Source: an uncultured Porticoccus sp. | GTDB lineage: Bacteria; Pseudomonadota; Gammaproteobacteria; Pseudomonadales; Porticoccaceae | Direction of reading: 5' to 3' | NCBI GenBank assembly: GCA_905181945.1 | Contig: CAJIZZ010000016.1 | Span: 1-64,000, forward strand | DNA: 64,000 nucleotides | Shown: positions 19,985 through 29,874 of the stretch, one piece after another | Numbering within the stretch: the first letter of the stretch is position 1 | Layout: every line of letters starts with the position of its first letter | Notes under the pieces: generated by a model | What the model was told of the DNA's origin: nothing | What the model saw: the letters and a program-made list of their open reading frames with translations, nothing else | Databases searched by the model: none | Made by a program: the position numbers and the translations under genes

Positions 19985-21271
19985 TTAATGATTTGACTCA
20001 TTTTTATCTGATTTCTGTAATCCAAATAAATCACCAGCCAAGCGAATATGATCTTTGCGCCCCCGCTCTCCAACTTGCTTGAGTTTTCTTGATGGAGCGT
20101 GCAAAAGCTTATTAGTTAAATTTCGCGCCAAACTTCTTACTATATCCTCAGGATCTTGACCTGCTCGCAAGGCAAGCAAAGCTTTTTCAGCCTCAATATC
20201 ACGAGTTTCTTCTAAATTTTTACGAAAGGCTCGAATCATATCTACCACATCAAGACCCTGAAGCTGACTTTTCCATTCACTCACACCCTCTTCTATGATT
20301 TTCTCAGCTTTATTTGCAGCATTTTCACGCGAACGCATATTCTCAAGAATAACCTCTTGAAGATCATCTACGGTAAAAAGATAAATATCATCCAAGCCTG
20401 CAACTTCTGGTTCAATATCTCTAGGTACCGCTAAATCCAACATAAACATAGGTTTATGTTTACGTTTTTTAATTGCTGACTCTACAGCACCTTTTCCAAG
20501 TATGGGCAACTGACTACCTGTTGATGAGATCAAGATGTCTGCTTTTTGAAGGAATTCAGGAATATCTGAAAATAATATTGCATGGGCGCCAAATTCTTGA
20601 GCCAACTCTTCGGCTCTACGCAGTGTTCGGTTAGAAACCGTAATGCTGCCCACCTGTTTCTCTATTAAATGTTTTGCTACCAATTCAATAGTTTCTCCAG
20701 CGCCAATCAAAAGTACGTGAGCATCTTTCAGATTTGAGAAAATTTGCTGCGAAAGGCTCACAGCAGCATATGCAACAGAGACAGGATTTTGACCAATAGC
20801 TGTTTCGGTGCGAACTCGTTTTGCGATAGAAAATGCTTGCTGAAATAACTGATTAAGTTTTGTAGAAACTGTTTCTGCTTCCTGCGCTACAGCATAAGCT
20901 GACTTGAGCTGACCTAATATTTGCGGCTCACCCAGTATCATTGAATCTAAGCCACTAGCGACTTTCATCATATGTTTAACAGCATCTTCATTTCTGTAAG
21001 TATAGCAACAGGTAGATAATTCGCTTGCTGACAACTGATGGTAATCTGCTAGCCAGTCCAAGATCTTCTCAGCACTTCCATGAGAATCATTAGGGTCAAC
21101 AAAATATATCTCTGTGCGATTACAGGTAGACAGGATGGCCACCTCGCCAATGCCGGTAACTTCGATCGCATTGCGTAAGGCCCTAATCATATTCTCTGGA
21201 GCAAAAGCTACCTTCTCTCGAAGATCGAGAGCGGCAGTGCGGTAATTGATTCCAAATGTGAAAATAGTCAT
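19985..21271 (-). CDS. hemA: Glutamyl-tRNA reductase
   Basis: HemA reduces the glutamate on Glu-tRNA to glutamate-1-semialdehyde, the first committed step of the C5 haem pathway. The catalytic Cys50 sits in LSTCNRTEIYF. The NADPH-binding domain (VLLIGAGETIELVAKHL) and the C-terminal dimerisation helices are present. Length 428 is typical. It begins the hemA-prfA-prmC unit. The opposite strand to the right carries the TPR-lolB-ispE operon, the arrangement seen in Pseudomonas. Confidence 0.97.
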   Translation of the reverse strand: MTIFTFGINYRTAALDLREKVAFAPENMIRALRNAIEVTGIGEVAILSTCNRTEIYFVDPNDSHGSAEKILDWLADYHQLSASELSTCCYTYRNEDAVKHMMKVASGLDSMILGEPQILGQLKSAYAVAQEAETVSTKLNQLFQQAFSIAKRVRTETAIGQNPVSVAYAAVSLSQQIFSNLKDAHVLLIGAGETIELVAKHLIEKQVGSITVSNRTLRRAEELAQEFGAHAILFSDIPEFLQKADILISSTGSQLPILGKGAVESAIKKRKHKPMFMLDLAVPRDIEPEVAGLDDIYLFTVDDLQEVILENMRSRENAANKAEKIIEEGVSEWKSQLQGLDVVDMIRAFRKNLEETRDIEAEKALLALRAGQDPEDIVRSLARNLTNKLLHAPSRKLKQVGERGRKDHIRLAGDLFGLQKSDKNESNH

Positions 21272-21429
21272 TAATTCAATGCTTGATAAGGCTAATCTGC
21301 AATTGTCCGGCTCTAAGCCTTTAAAGACAAGTGATATTCGGTCAATATTTAACTAGCGTTAAAGCTTTTGTTGTTGTTAAAGTATCTAACTTCAATGCAC
21401 AAACAATCAAAAATTTTATACGCAAATAT

Positions 21430-23259
21430 ATGAGCAGCTACAACCTTTCCATCCTAATAATAGCGCTATGTGGCTTTATACTGAACGGCTGCACTAGCCA
21501 AATTACCAACAAAAGTATCAGTGCTCAGCCATATCAAACACCTCATACCAAGTTAGCCCCAGTGCCCATTAAAAATATCCAAACACTTTCTGAGCAAAGA
21601 AAAATATTACGTGAACGTAAATATGAGGTTCGCCCATTCACTGAAGATACCCTATATGACTTAATAATAGCAGAGCTCGCAGGCCTGAGAGGTAAGACAG
21701 CTATTTTTCAAGAAAAATATATCACTCAAGCAAGATTAACTCATGATCCAGAAATAGTTGCGAGAATTGCGAGAATTGCGCTCTATTACAATAATTCATC
21801 TCTATTGCTGGAAATGGCTAAATTATGGATGGAAGTAGAACCCGATAGAATTGAGGCAAGCAGTATATATGCCAAAGCTCTTTTAAAATACGGCCGAATC
21901 GATGAGGCAATTCCCTATATAATATTTTCTCTTGAGCGTGATGATACGGGGCCACTTCTAGACTTACTTGTCTCTGCACGCAAGATAAAAAGAGCAGAGC
22001 TGCTCGGATTTTATAAAAAAATAGAAGCGCAGGTCCCTAACAATTTTGTTCTAAAAATTACTAAGGCAAGAATTTTATATGAACAAGGTCTCAGTACAGA
22101 ACCACTAGAAATTATTGATCGATTACTACTAGTAACCGCCAACAAAAGATTTATGGATACAGCTTTCGAGCTCAAAGCTGAAATACTTTTCATGCAAGGA
22201 AAAGAAAAGGAAGCGTATACTGCTATAAACCAATTGTCTGACACCAGTCTAAAGCGAGATTTGGAGCTCGAATTTGCGGAAGAAGCACTAGAAAAAAGCC
22301 CCGAAAACGGGCATCAAAAATTGACTGCACTGCTCAAACAATACCCTAATGATAAAAATATCACTTATTCATTAGCTTGTGCCGCTAGATTGCTTGGCCT
22401 TCAAGAAGAATCAATCAAGCTTTTCACCAGAGTAATCCAAGCCCCAGCTAATAAGTGGCATTATTACCATGCTCATTACGAGCTAGGCGTCCTGTACAAG
22501 AAGGATAATTCTGTAGCATCTTCTACTCATCTTACAAAATTTATAGAAGGCGCCAACACAGGCTTTATAGACGGAAAGGAAAACGCTTATAGGCTCATAG
22601 ATGCGATATCTGCTCTGAAAGAAGTCATGGCAACACAGGGAGGGGTAGCCAAACTGCGACTCATACTGCATGATCTTCGCACCAAGAGACCTACGTTCGC
22701 CCCCATAACATACTTTATTGAAGCTGAAATGTTGCGTGAGCAGAAACTTCTAGATGAGGGGTACGATCTTCTTAGTACTGCTCTGCTTGAGTATCCAGAA
22801 AACCAAGACTTTCTTTATATGCGATCCACGGTCAGTGGTCTTCAAAAAAATATTCTGCAATCTGAGAAAGATCTAAGGTCTATTCTAGCAATAAATCCGA
22901 ATCATGCTGAGGCACTTAATGCTCTAGGATATTCCATGACACTGAATAGTGATCGCTATAGTGAAGCACGCGAATTAATACTCAGGTCTCTTAAATTAAA
23001 TCCTAAGTCGCCAGAAGCCCTAGATAGCTTAGGGTGGGTCTGTTATCGACTGGGGGACCACGCGGAGGCTATTAAACATCTAACTCGGGCACTATCAAGT
23101 TTATTGATACCTGAGCCGGAAATTGTGGCTCACCTAGGTGAAGTGCTTTGGATTACAGGGCAAAAAAAAGAGGCTAGGCTGGTGTGGGGTCAAATTTTAC
23201 AGAACGACCCAAGTAACGCTATTATCCAGGAAACCCTCGAGCGTCTTGAGGTAGAATGA
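21430..23259 (+). CDS. TPR-repeat outer-membrane lipoprotein (PA4667-like)
   Basis: This tetratricopeptide-repeat protein of about 609 residues occupies the conserved place between hemA and lolB. I chose the ATG at 21430 because it gives a lipoprotein signal (hydrophobic SILIIALCGFILNGC) with the lipid-acceptor Cys21. The in-frame ATG at 21331 would put 33 residues before it. Many helical pairs are visible, the clearest near the end (AEALNALGYSM, SPEALDSLGWVCYRLG, AEAIKHLTRAL). It lies four bases before lolB. Its cellular role is unknown. Confidence 0.85.
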   Translation: MSSYNLSILIIALCGFILNGCTSQITNKSISAQPYQTPHTKLAPVPIKNIQTLSEQRKILRERKYEVRPFTEDTLYDLIIAELAGLRGKTAIFQEKYITQARLTHDPEIVARIARIALYYNNSSLLLEMAKLWMEVEPDRIEASSIYAKALLKYGRIDEAIPYIIFSLERDDTGPLLDLLVSARKIKRAELLGFYKKIEAQVPNNFVLKITKARILYEQGLSTEPLEIIDRLLLVTANKRFMDTAFELKAEILFMQGKEKEAYTAINQLSDTSLKRDLELEFAEEALEKSPENGHQKLTALLKQYPNDKNITYSLACAARLLGLQEESIKLFTRVIQAPANKWHYYHAHYELGVLYKKDNSVASSTHLTKFIEGANTGFIDGKENAYRLIDAISALKEVMATQGGVAKLRLILHDLRTKRPTFAPITYFIEAEMLREQKLLDEGYDLLSTALLEYPENQDFLYMRSTVSGLQKNILQSEKDLRSILAINPNHAEALNALGYSMTLNSDRYSEARELILRSLKLNPKSPEALDSLGWVCYRLGDHAEAIKHLTRALSSLLIPEPEIVAHLGEVLWITGQKKEARLVWGQILQNDPSNAIIQETLERLEVE

Positions 23260-23263
23260 GCTT

Positions 23264-23854
23264 ATGCAAAGAATTATTTTTTTACTATTTACGATTCTAG
23301 TCAGCTCGTGCGCTATCAATAAAAATTATTCGCCTTTAAATACCATTGGCTGGGAGCAACACCTCAACAAAATAACACAGTTAGATCACTGGATTCTTCA
23401 GGGGAAAATAGGCTATAGGGACTCAAAAGAAGGCGGTGCTGCCTGGATATCATGGGATCAACGAGGGGATGTCTTTGATGTAAAATTAAACGGTCCTCTT
23501 GGGATCGGCACAACTAGGATAACAGGCAATCAATATCATGCTCAATTACAGCGCGGGGCCAGGCAACCTGATACTGCAAGCTCAGCTGAAGATCTTACTG
23601 AGCTGCTGTTTGGGTGGCAGTGGCCAGTAAAACAACTTAGATTTTGGATTAGAGGCATCGCCGCCCCGTCCTCATCAAAGATGATGTCTATTTATAACAG
23701 TGACGGAACCTTGAGCTCACTGAAGCAATCGGGCTGGGCATTGCAATTTTCTGACTATCAAAACATAAAAGGCTGGAGGCTTCCAGGAAATATACAGGGC
23801 AAGAAAGGTACCTACCAATTTAATTTAAAAATAAAAACGTGGCTACCAAACTAA
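23264..23854 (+). CDS. lolB: Outer-membrane lipoprotein receptor LolB
   Basis: LolB receives lipoproteins from the periplasmic carrier LolA and inserts them in the outer membrane. It is itself a lipoprotein: the signal ILVSSC puts the acceptor at Cys16. The 196-residue protein shows the typical WILQGKIGYRDSKEGGAA start of the half-barrel and the FWIRG segment. It lies four bases after the TPR lipoprotein gene and overlaps the upstream part of ispE translation control, so these genes are one operon. This fits the Pseudomonas order. Confidence 0.9.
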   Translation: MQRIIFLLFTILVSSCAINKNYSPLNTIGWEQHLNKITQLDHWILQGKIGYRDSKEGGAAWISWDQRGDVFDVKLNGPLGIGTTRITGNQYHAQLQRGARQPDTASSAEDLTELLFGWQWPVKQLRFWIRGIAAPSSSKMMSIYNSDGTLSSLKQSGWALQFSDYQNIKGWRLPGNIQGKKGTYQFNLKIKTWLPN

Positions 23855-23862
23855 GGATTTCA

Positions 23863-24702
23863 ATGAGACTATCACTTCCTTCTCCAGCAAAAATTAACTT
23901 ATTTCTCCATATAACTGGACGCCAAGAGAACGGTTATCATAACTTACAAACATTATTCCAGTTACTTGATTATGGTGATCGTCTCGACATTGAATCTAAT
24001 CAGAGTGGCGAAATTCAACTATCGTCGCCTATGAAAGATATTTCCGATAAGGACAATCTTATTTTACTTGCTGCTCAGGCTATCCAAAAATACACAAGAT
24101 GCGCCTTAGGGGCAAAAATATCTCTAGACAAGCGGCTACCTATTGGAGGCGGATTGGGTGGCGGGAGCAGTAATGCTGCGACAACATTACTAGGATTGAA
24201 TGCCGCCTGGAAGCTAAATTTATCGAATGATGAGCTTTTAAAGATAGGCGCTAATATGGGTGCAGACATCCCAGTTTTCGTTTTCGGTTATACTGCTTGG
24301 GCTGAAGGGATTGGAGGAAAGCTTACCCTTACAGAAAGACCAACTGAATGGTTTTTAGTTTTAATGCCAAATACACACATCTCTACAGCAGAAATATTTG
24401 CTCATCAGGGTTTGACAAGAAACACGCATCCGATCAAAATAGCCGACTTTGTTGAGAAGAGTGGAAAAAACGACTGTCAATCAGTAGTTGAAGCACTGTA
24501 TCCTGAGGTGAAAAAAGCGCGCCAATGGCTAGATCAGTTCGCTTATGCTAGGTTAACGGGAACAGGTGCATGTTTATTTTCATCTTTTGCCTCAGAAGCT
24601 GAAGCAAAATTAGTGCTTAAACAAATACCAGCGCCATGGCAGGGTTTTGTTGCTAAAGGGGTCAATAAGTCTCCTTTGTTAAAATTTCTACCTCCTAGAT
24701 AA
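23863..24702 (+). CDS. ispE: 4-diphosphocytidyl-2-C-methyl-D-erythritol kinase
   Basis: IspE is a GHMP kinase that phosphorylates CDP-methylerythritol in the MEP route to isoprenoid precursors. The start at 23863 (MRLSLPSPAKINLFLHITG) has AAGGA five bases upstream and matches family N-termini. An in-frame GTG at 23839 is rejected. The ATP-binding glycine loop PIGGGLGGGSSNAAT and the ADIPVFVFG motif are intact. The protein has 279 residues. tRNA-Gln and prs follow directly, as in Pseudomonas. Confidence 0.95.
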   Translation: MRLSLPSPAKINLFLHITGRQENGYHNLQTLFQLLDYGDRLDIESNQSGEIQLSSPMKDISDKDNLILLAAQAIQKYTRCALGAKISLDKRLPIGGGLGGGSSNAATTLLGLNAAWKLNLSNDELLKIGANMGADIPVFVFGYTAWAEGIGGKLTLTERPTEWFLVLMPNTHISTAEIFAHQGLTRNTHPIKIADFVEKSGKNDCQSVVEALYPEVKKARQWLDQFAYARLTGTGACLFSSFASEAEAKLVLKQIPAPWQGFVAKGVNKSPLLKFLPPR

Positions 24703-24709
24703 AAATTAT

Positions 24710-24784
24710 TGGGGTGTCGCCAAGCGGTAAGGCAGGGGCTTTTGATGCCCCCATGCGGAGGTTCGATCCCTCCCACCCCAGCCA
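24710..24784 (+). tRNA. tRNA-Gln (anticodon TTG)
   Basis: A complete 75-base cloverleaf is present. The acceptor stem GGGGTG pairs with CACCCC, and the D arm and T arm with GTTCGATC are typical. The anticodon loop is TTTTGAT (24740-24746), with TTG at 24742-24744. CCA is encoded at the end. It lies eight bases after ispE and 56 bases before prs, probably within the same transcript. Together with gatCAB it gives the glutamine-charging context. Confidence 0.97.
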
Positions 24785-24840
24785 TATCTCTCTAAAATTA
24801 TAGCTAGGGAGCGCAAACTACAACTACCAGGGAAGATTTT

Positions 24841-25782
24841 GTGGCAAACTTAATGGTATTTTCTGGAAATGCAAATCCAGAGCTAGCAAAAGAAATCACA
24901 CGATTTCTCGGAATTCCTTTAAGTGATGCTGTTGTTTCACAGTTTTCTGACGGTGAAATTAACATCGAAATTTGCGAAAATGTTCGCGGACGGGATGTTT
25001 TTATTGTGCAACCGACATGTCCGCCAACCCATAAATATCTAATGGAATTAATTTTAATGGTAGACGCGCTGCGTCGAGCCTCTGCTGCACGTATCACTGC
25101 GGTAATTCCCTACTTTGGCTATGGACGTCAAGACCGACGAGTTCGTTCTATTCGCGTGCCAATTAGTGCCAAGGTTGTTGCTGATATGATTGCTAACGTT
25201 GGTGTAGATCGTGTAATGACAGTTGATCTGCATGCCGAACAAATACAGGGTTTCTTCAACTGTGCAGTGGAAAATGTTTACGGTTTACCACTGATGACAG
25301 AAGATGTAGAGCGCCAAAATTACCAAAAACCGACTGTTGTTTCGCCTGATATTGGGGGTGTAGTTCGAGCTCGAGCGATGGCAAAAATACTAAACACAGA
25401 ACTAGCTATAATCGATAAACGTCGGCCAGAAGCAAACCAAATAGAAGTGATGAATATTATCGGAGAGGTAACGGGCCGTACCTGCATATTAATTGATGAC
25501 ATTGTCGATACAGCCGGTACTTTATGCAAAGCCGCTGAAGCCTTAAAAGAACGCGGAGCAAGCAAAGTAGTGGCTTACTGTACTCATGCTGTTTTGTCTG
25601 GGAAGGCTCTTGCAAATATCGAAAAATCAGCGCTGGACACCATGGTTGTTACAAATAGCATTCCGACAAGTCCTGCTGCATTAAAAAGTGATCGCATCAG
25701 AGTTTTAACTATAGGAAAAATGCTGGCAGAAGCCATGCGTCGTGTAAGCAACGAAGAATCCATCAGTGCTATGTTTGATTAA
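24841..25782 (+). CDS. prs: Ribose-phosphate pyrophosphokinase
   Basis: Prs makes PRPP from ribose-5-phosphate and ATP for purine, pyrimidine, histidine and NAD synthesis. The protein has 313 residues. The PRPP-binding loop is [13 protein letters not shown], and [16 protein letters not shown] and [10 protein letters not shown] are family signatures. The start is GTG, with an AGGGAAG site just upstream. It lies between tRNA-Gln and rplY in the standard Pseudomonas order. Confidence 0.97.
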   Translation: MANLMVFSGNANPELAKEITRFLGIPLSDAVVSQFSDGEINIEICENVRGRDVFIVQPTCPPTHKYLMELILMVDALRRASAARITAVIPYFGYGRQDRRVRSIRVPISAKVVADMIANVGVDRVMTVDLHAEQIQGFFNCAVENVYGLPLMTEDVERQNYQKPTVVSPDIGGVVRARAMAKILNTELAIIDKRRPEANQIEVMNIIGEVTGRTCILIDDIVDTAGTLCKAAEALKERGASKVVAYCTHAVLSGKALANIEKSALDTMVVTNSIPTSPAALKSDRIRVLTIGKMLAEAMRRVSNEESISAMFD

Positions 25783-25909
25783 CACCTGGCTTTTCAGATA
25801 ACAATCGAACACAGCAACTGATAAATTACCGCCCAATTTAGGGCTATCAGGAATATCCCTCTTCAATTCTGGTCGCGGATTACTGGGGATTAAATTAGGA
25901 GACAACATA

Positions 25910-26590
25910 ATGTCAAATGACTTTCAGCTAGATGCAACTGTACGAAACGACATGGGGAAAGGTGCGAGCCGCCGCCTGCGTCGTTTATCTAACGAAATAC
26001 CTGCCATCGTTTATGGCGGAAAAACTCCATCACAAAGCATATCTCTATCTCATAAAGAGCTAGATCGTTCGCTTCAAAATGAAGCATTCTATTCGCACAT
26101 CATCACCTTGAATGTAGAGGGAAAGGCTGAAGAGGTAATTCTGAAGGATCTTCAACGTCACCCTGCAAAACCAGTTATCCTTCATGCTGACTTTTTGCGT
26201 GTTAGTAAAACACAGAAGTTTAATACGAAAGTTCCACTTCATTTTATCAATGAAGATATTTGTGCAGGTGTTAAGTTGGGTGGAGGAAATATAACGCATA
26301 GCATGACAGAAATTGATATTTCATGCCTACCTGGTGATCTCCCTGAATACATTGAGGTGGATGTAGCTGAAGTAGAAATCGGGCAAATCCTACATATTTC
26401 TGATGTTAAGCTGCCCAAAGGGGTGGAAAGTATTGCCTTAAATTATGGAGAAGAGCGCGACTCGCCTATTTTCACTATCAACAAACCCAAAGAAGAAGTT
26501 GAAGAAGAAGTTATAGCTGATGAGGCTACTGAGCAGCAGTCTGGAGGAGAAGCCCAAGAGGCTGATTCAGCTGATGATAAAAGCGACTAA
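25910..26590 (+). CDS. rplY: Large-subunit ribosomal protein L25, CTC form
   Basis: L25 binds 5S rRNA. This is the long CTC form, 226 residues, with an N-terminal L25 domain (residues 1-95, ASRRLRRLSNEIPAIVYGG) and a C-terminal beta-rich TL5 domain. The last 35 residues are strongly acidic (many E and D), a common tail. It lies 127 bases after prs and 41 before pth. An AGGAGA site precedes the ATG. Confidence 0.95.
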   Translation: MSNDFQLDATVRNDMGKGASRRLRRLSNEIPAIVYGGKTPSQSISLSHKELDRSLQNEAFYSHIITLNVEGKAEEVILKDLQRHPAKPVILHADFLRVSKTQKFNTKVPLHFINEDICAGVKLGGGNITHSMTEIDISCLPGDLPEYIEVDVAEVEIGQILHISDVKLPKGVESIALNYGEERDSPIFTINKPKEEVEEEVIADEATEQQSGGEAQEADSADDKSD

Positions 26591-26631
26591 GCTTCTTTTA
26601 TCATCTTGACACAAACAACGAGGCTTCAGTA

Positions 26632-27222
26632 TTGGGTACATCTGTTCAGTTAATTGTAGGGCTGGGAAATCCAGGTTCTGAATACGAACAAACCCGTCAT
26701 AATGCTGGGGCCAATTTTGTTTTGGCTCTCTCAGAGCATTACCAAGCTACATTACAGACTGAAAGTAAATTCTTTGGCTCCACTGCCCGCATCACAATAG
26801 AAGAGCAGGACATACGCCTGCTAATACCCAATACATATATGAATCTAAGCGGAAAATCTATAGTAACCATGGCTAGATTTTATCAAATTAATCCAGAAAA
26901 AATTTTGGTGATTCATGACGATCTTGACCTAAACCCAGGGATCTCTAGATTTAAAATAGGCGGCGGCCATGGAGGGCATAATGGATTAAAGGATACTATT
27001 AAGGCGCTAGGCAACAACGCTAATTTTTCGCGTCTTCGAATAGGTATTGGACATCCAGGGCATGCAAGCGAGGTTGTAAATTTTGTTCTGAAAAAGGCCC
27101 CTCAATCTGAACAACAGTTAATCAATGAGGCAATCGTTGATGCCGTACGGGTAATTCCCTTGGCTGTTTCGGGAGACTGGGGCAAAGCAATGAAGGAACT
27201 GCATACGCAACAAGACAGCTAA
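26632..27222 (+). CDS. pth: Peptidyl-tRNA hydrolase
   Basis: Pth releases peptides from dropped-off peptidyl-tRNA and recycles the tRNA. The 196-residue protein has [20 protein letters not shown] with the catalytic histidine of [13 protein letters not shown], and HDDLDLNPG. The start is TTG with a GAGG site eight bases upstream. No ATG is available before the conserved core, so TTG is the likely start. It lies between rplY and ychF. Confidence 0.95.
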   Translation: MGTSVQLIVGLGNPGSEYEQTRHNAGANFVLALSEHYQATLQTESKFFGSTARITIEEQDIRLLIPNTYMNLSGKSIVTMARFYQINPEKILVIHDDLDLNPGISRFKIGGGHGGHNGLKDTIKALGNNANFSRLRIGIGHPGHASEVVNFVLKKAPQSEQQLINEAIVDAVRVIPLAVSGDWGKAMKELHTQQDS

Positions 27223-27268
27223 TTTTTTAGTCTTATATAAAAATCATCTATATTTGAGAGTACATCTA

Positions 27269-28363
27269 ATGGGTTTTAACTGTGGAATCGTAGGCCTACC
27301 TAATGTCGGCAAATCTACCCTTTTTAATGCATTAACTAAAGCCGGCATAGATGCAGAAAATTTTCCATTCTGCACCATTGAGCCAAACACAGGGATTGTT
27401 CCCGTTCCTGATGTTCGCCAAGAAAATTTAGCATCTATTGTTAAGCCCGAACGAATTCTTCCAGCTGCCATGGAATTTGTCGATATTGCAGGGCTTGTTG
27501 CAGGCGCATCGAAAGGTGAAGGTCTAGGTAATAAATTTCTTACTAATATCCGCGAAACAGAGGCTATTGCACATGTCGTGAGGTGTTTTGACGATGAAAA
27601 TATTATTCATGTTGACGGGAAGATTAATCCGAGTGCCGATATCGAGGTCATCAATACAGAATTAGCTCTTGCCGATTTAGAAACTGTAGAAAAATCGTTG
27701 CAGCGAGCAACAAGGGCCATTAAAGGTGGTCAAGACAAAGAAGCTGTAATTCTCAAGGTAGTGCTTGAAAAAATTCAACCTCATCTTGATCAAGCAAAAC
27801 CCTTGCGCTCACTCAATCTTGATCCAGATGAACGAAAAGCTATTAAGTCATTATCCCTCTTAACCCTTAAACCAACTATGTACATTGCCAATGTAGGCGA
27901 AGACGGTTTCGAAGATAACCCTTACCTAGAGACAGTTAAGGTTATTGCTGCATCAGAAAATGCTATCGTGGTTCCTATATGCAATAAACTTGAATCTGAA
28001 ATTGCAGAATTAGACGAGGATGAAAAGCTAGAATTTCTTCAAGAAATGGGTATGGAAGAACCCGGCCTTAATCGTGTCATTCTTGCCGGATATCAGCTTT
28101 TAGGGCTTCACACTTTTTTTACAGCTGGCCCCAAAGAGGTCAGAGCTTGGACTATTCCCGTTGGAGCTACAGCACCGCAATCTGCGGGAAAAATTCATAC
28201 AGACTTTGAGAAAGGTTTTATACGTGCAGAGGTAACTGCATACGAAGATTTTATTGCAGGGAAAGGCGAGCAAGGCGCTAAAGAGGCAGGCAAGTGGCGG
28301 CTGGAGGGTAAAGACTACATCGTTCAAGATGGTGATGTTGTACACTTTAGATTTAATGTATAA
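27269..28363 (+). CDS. ychF: Redox-regulated ATPase YchF
   Basis: YchF is an Obg-family P-loop ATPase that associates with ribosomes and affects stress responses. The P-loop is GLPNVGKS (residues 9-16). The NxxE motif (CNKLESE) in place of NKxD is what shifts binding from GTP to ATP. The C-terminal TGS domain follows ([14 protein letters not shown]). The start at 27269 ([14 protein letters not shown]) is the family's exact start, so an upstream TTG is rejected. Length is 364 residues. Confidence 0.96.
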   Translation: MGFNCGIVGLPNVGKSTLFNALTKAGIDAENFPFCTIEPNTGIVPVPDVRQENLASIVKPERILPAAMEFVDIAGLVAGASKGEGLGNKFLTNIRETEAIAHVVRCFDDENIIHVDGKINPSADIEVINTELALADLETVEKSLQRATRAIKGGQDKEAVILKVVLEKIQPHLDQAKPLRSLNLDPDERKAIKSLSLLTLKPTMYIANVGEDGFEDNPYLETVKVIAASENAIVVPICNKLESEIAELDEDEKLEFLQEMGMEEPGLNRVILAGYQLLGLHTFFTAGPKEVRAWTIPVGATAPQSAGKIHTDFEKGFIRAEVTAYEDFIAGKGEQGAKEAGKWRLEGKDYIVQDGDVVHFRFNV

Positions 28364-28438
28364 AGAATATTTTTTGTTTTTTGACTCGTTTGGGCAGACT
28401 AAGAACTAGCGCATGGAGGCTAAAAATCAGAAAATATC

Positions 28439-28467
28439 TTGACAAGCCTATGTGAAATCGACAAAAT
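28439..28467 (+). promoter_or_regulatory. Promoter of tRNA-Met with GC-rich discriminator
   Basis: A perfect TTGACA (28439-28444), a 17-base spacer and CAAAAT (28462-28467) form a sigma70-type promoter. The downstream TCGCGCCCC is a GC-rich discriminator of the kind linked to stringent control of stable RNA genes. The tRNA begins about 50 bases downstream. Confidence 0.65.
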
Positions 28468-28516
28468 TCGCGCCCCTTTTTTGCTAAGGAGATATCGCAA
28501 ATAATGCGGATTATAT

Positions 28517-28593
28517 GGCTACGTAGCTCAGCTGGTTAGAGCACAGCATTCATAATGCTGGGGTCGGTGGTTCAAGTCCACCCGTAGCCACCA
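28517..28593 (+). tRNA. tRNA-Met (elongator, anticodon CAT)
   Basis: A 77-base cloverleaf with acceptor GGCTACG/CGTAGCC is present. The D arm is normal and the anticodon loop TTCATAA has CAT at 28551-28553. The T arm contains GTTCAAGTC and CCA is encoded. The acceptor stem and D arm match elongator tRNA-Met rather than the initiator. A tRNA-Ile with CAT is possible in principle but less similar. It has its own promoter after ychF. Confidence 0.94.
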
Positions 28594-28834
28594 CCTTGCA
28601 ACAACAAGACTCCTATCAAAAATATTTTGCCAAGACGTTTCCATCGAGCCGGCTGTATGTCAAAAAATATCGCATACTTTGATGGATAAATTTCTTAGAA
28701 TTTCTGGCTTTTGTTTTGTGGTTTAATGAGCTCCCTTTATAACGTATTATATAGGCTAGCACGACAATCGGCTCTAGAGCCATGATCGCTCTAATAGGAA
28801 TGATCAATCAGGCTTTGAATAAAGGTAGGGAATC
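28594..28834. other. Gene-free stretch after tRNA-Met
   Basis: These 241 bases hold no convincing gene. A possible weak -10 (TATTAT, 28745-28750) could serve the epimerase gene. I see no direct repeat of the tRNA 3' end that would mark an integration site. Confidence 0.4.
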
Positions 28835-29854
28835 TTGTCTTCATACGACCGAACAAAAGAAGAACTTACAAAAAATCCCAAGATCTGGTTGATCACTGGT
28901 GTTGCAGGTTTTATTGGCTCTAGTTTGCTGGAAGCTTTGCTAGAACTTGGTCAAACCGTTATCGGAATCGACAACTTCTCAAATGGTCGCGCACAAAACT
29001 TAACGGCCGTGAGAAATGCTGCAGGAAAATATTGGTCGAACTTTACCTTCCGTGAAGCTGATATCCGTAATCTAGACGACTGCTTGGAAGGCTGCAAAAA
29101 TGTAGACTATGTGTTGCATCAGGCTGCTTTAGGTAGTATTCCTAGGTCTATCGCAAATCCTATTCTGACCAATGATTCTAATATCAATGGTTTTTTGAAT
29201 ATGCTCGTTGCATCAAAAGATTCTAAGATCAAGCGTTTTGTTTATGCTGCCTCATCTTCTACCTATGGTGATCATCCTGGTCTTCCGAAGGTTGAAGACA
29301 TAATAGGCAGACCGCTCTCTCCTTACGCTATCACAAAGTATGTCAATGAACTTTATGCAGAAGTATTTGGTAAGACCTATGGAATGGAGACCATAGGATT
29401 AAGATACTTTAATGTTTTTGGCCCCAGGCAATCTCCTAGTGGAGCTTATGCTGCTGTAGTACCCAAATGGACAAATTCCCTATTGTCAGGTGCATCCTGC
29501 TCCATAAACGGAGACGGCAGCACCTCACGTGATTTTTGTTATATTGAAAATATAATCCAAGCAAATATCTTAGCTGCCACCTCTACACATAAGAATGCCA
29601 TCAATCAAATTTATAACATAGCCTACGGCGACAGTACCTCACTTAATGAGTTGTTTGCTTTTCTTGTCAAAGCTATTATCGAAAAAGATATCAATGTGGT
29701 AGAAAAAAATCCCACTTATCAGGATTTCCGTACCGGAGACGTCTTGCATTCTTTAGCAGATATCTCCAAAGCTAAGAAATATCTTGGCTACAATCCTAGC
29801 CATAATGCTCAAGAGGGCCTGAAAGAAACTGTAAAGTGGTTTATCGAAAATTAA
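28835..29854 (+). CDS. NAD-dependent UDP-sugar 4-epimerase (WbpP/TviC-like)
   Basis: This 339-residue short-chain dehydrogenase/reductase of the extended class is most like UDP-GlcNAc/GlcNAcA C4-epimerases (WbpP, TviC). The NAD-binding motif TGVAGFIG lies at residues 21-28. The catalytic Ser/Thr cluster is at 140-143 (AASSSTYG). YxxxK is Tyr164 and Lys168 (YAITK). The start is TTG with AGGG just upstream. It stands alone, with no glycosyltransferase or other polysaccharide gene around it, and lies between a tRNA gene and an aminotransferase gene. The substrate is uncertain. Confidence 0.85.
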   Translation: MSSYDRTKEELTKNPKIWLITGVAGFIGSSLLEALLELGQTVIGIDNFSNGRAQNLTAVRNAAGKYWSNFTFREADIRNLDDCLEGCKNVDYVLHQAALGSIPRSIANPILTNDSNINGFLNMLVASKDSKIKRFVYAASSSTYGDHPGLPKVEDIIGRPLSPYAITKYVNELYAEVFGKTYGMETIGLRYFNVFGPRQSPSGAYAAVVPKWTNSLLSGASCSINGDGSTSRDFCYIENIIQANILAATSTHKNAINQIYNIAYGDSTSLNELFAFLVKAIIEKDINVVEKNPTYQDFRTGDVLHSLADISKAKKYLGYNPSHNAQEGLKETVKWFIEN

Positions 29855-29874
29855 AAAGATAACGGGAGTGTAAG

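Noticed and set aside
21758-21780. Tandem nine-base repeat TTGCGAGAA in the TPR lipoprotein gene, and a similar one near 32590 in miaB
   Set aside because: Both are in frame inside coding sequence and only two copies long, so they look like ordinary slippage, not a functional repeat.
28517-28593. CAT-anticodon tRNA considered as tRNA-Ile (lysidine type) or initiator Met
   Set aside because: The acceptor GGCTACG and the D arm match elongator tRNA-Met. The initiator would have a different first pair and anticodon stem.
28770-28781. Perfect 12-base palindrome GGCTCTAGAGCC upstream of the epimerase gene
   Set aside because: Palindromes of this length are expected several times by chance in 64 kb, and no promoter element is placed to make it an operator.
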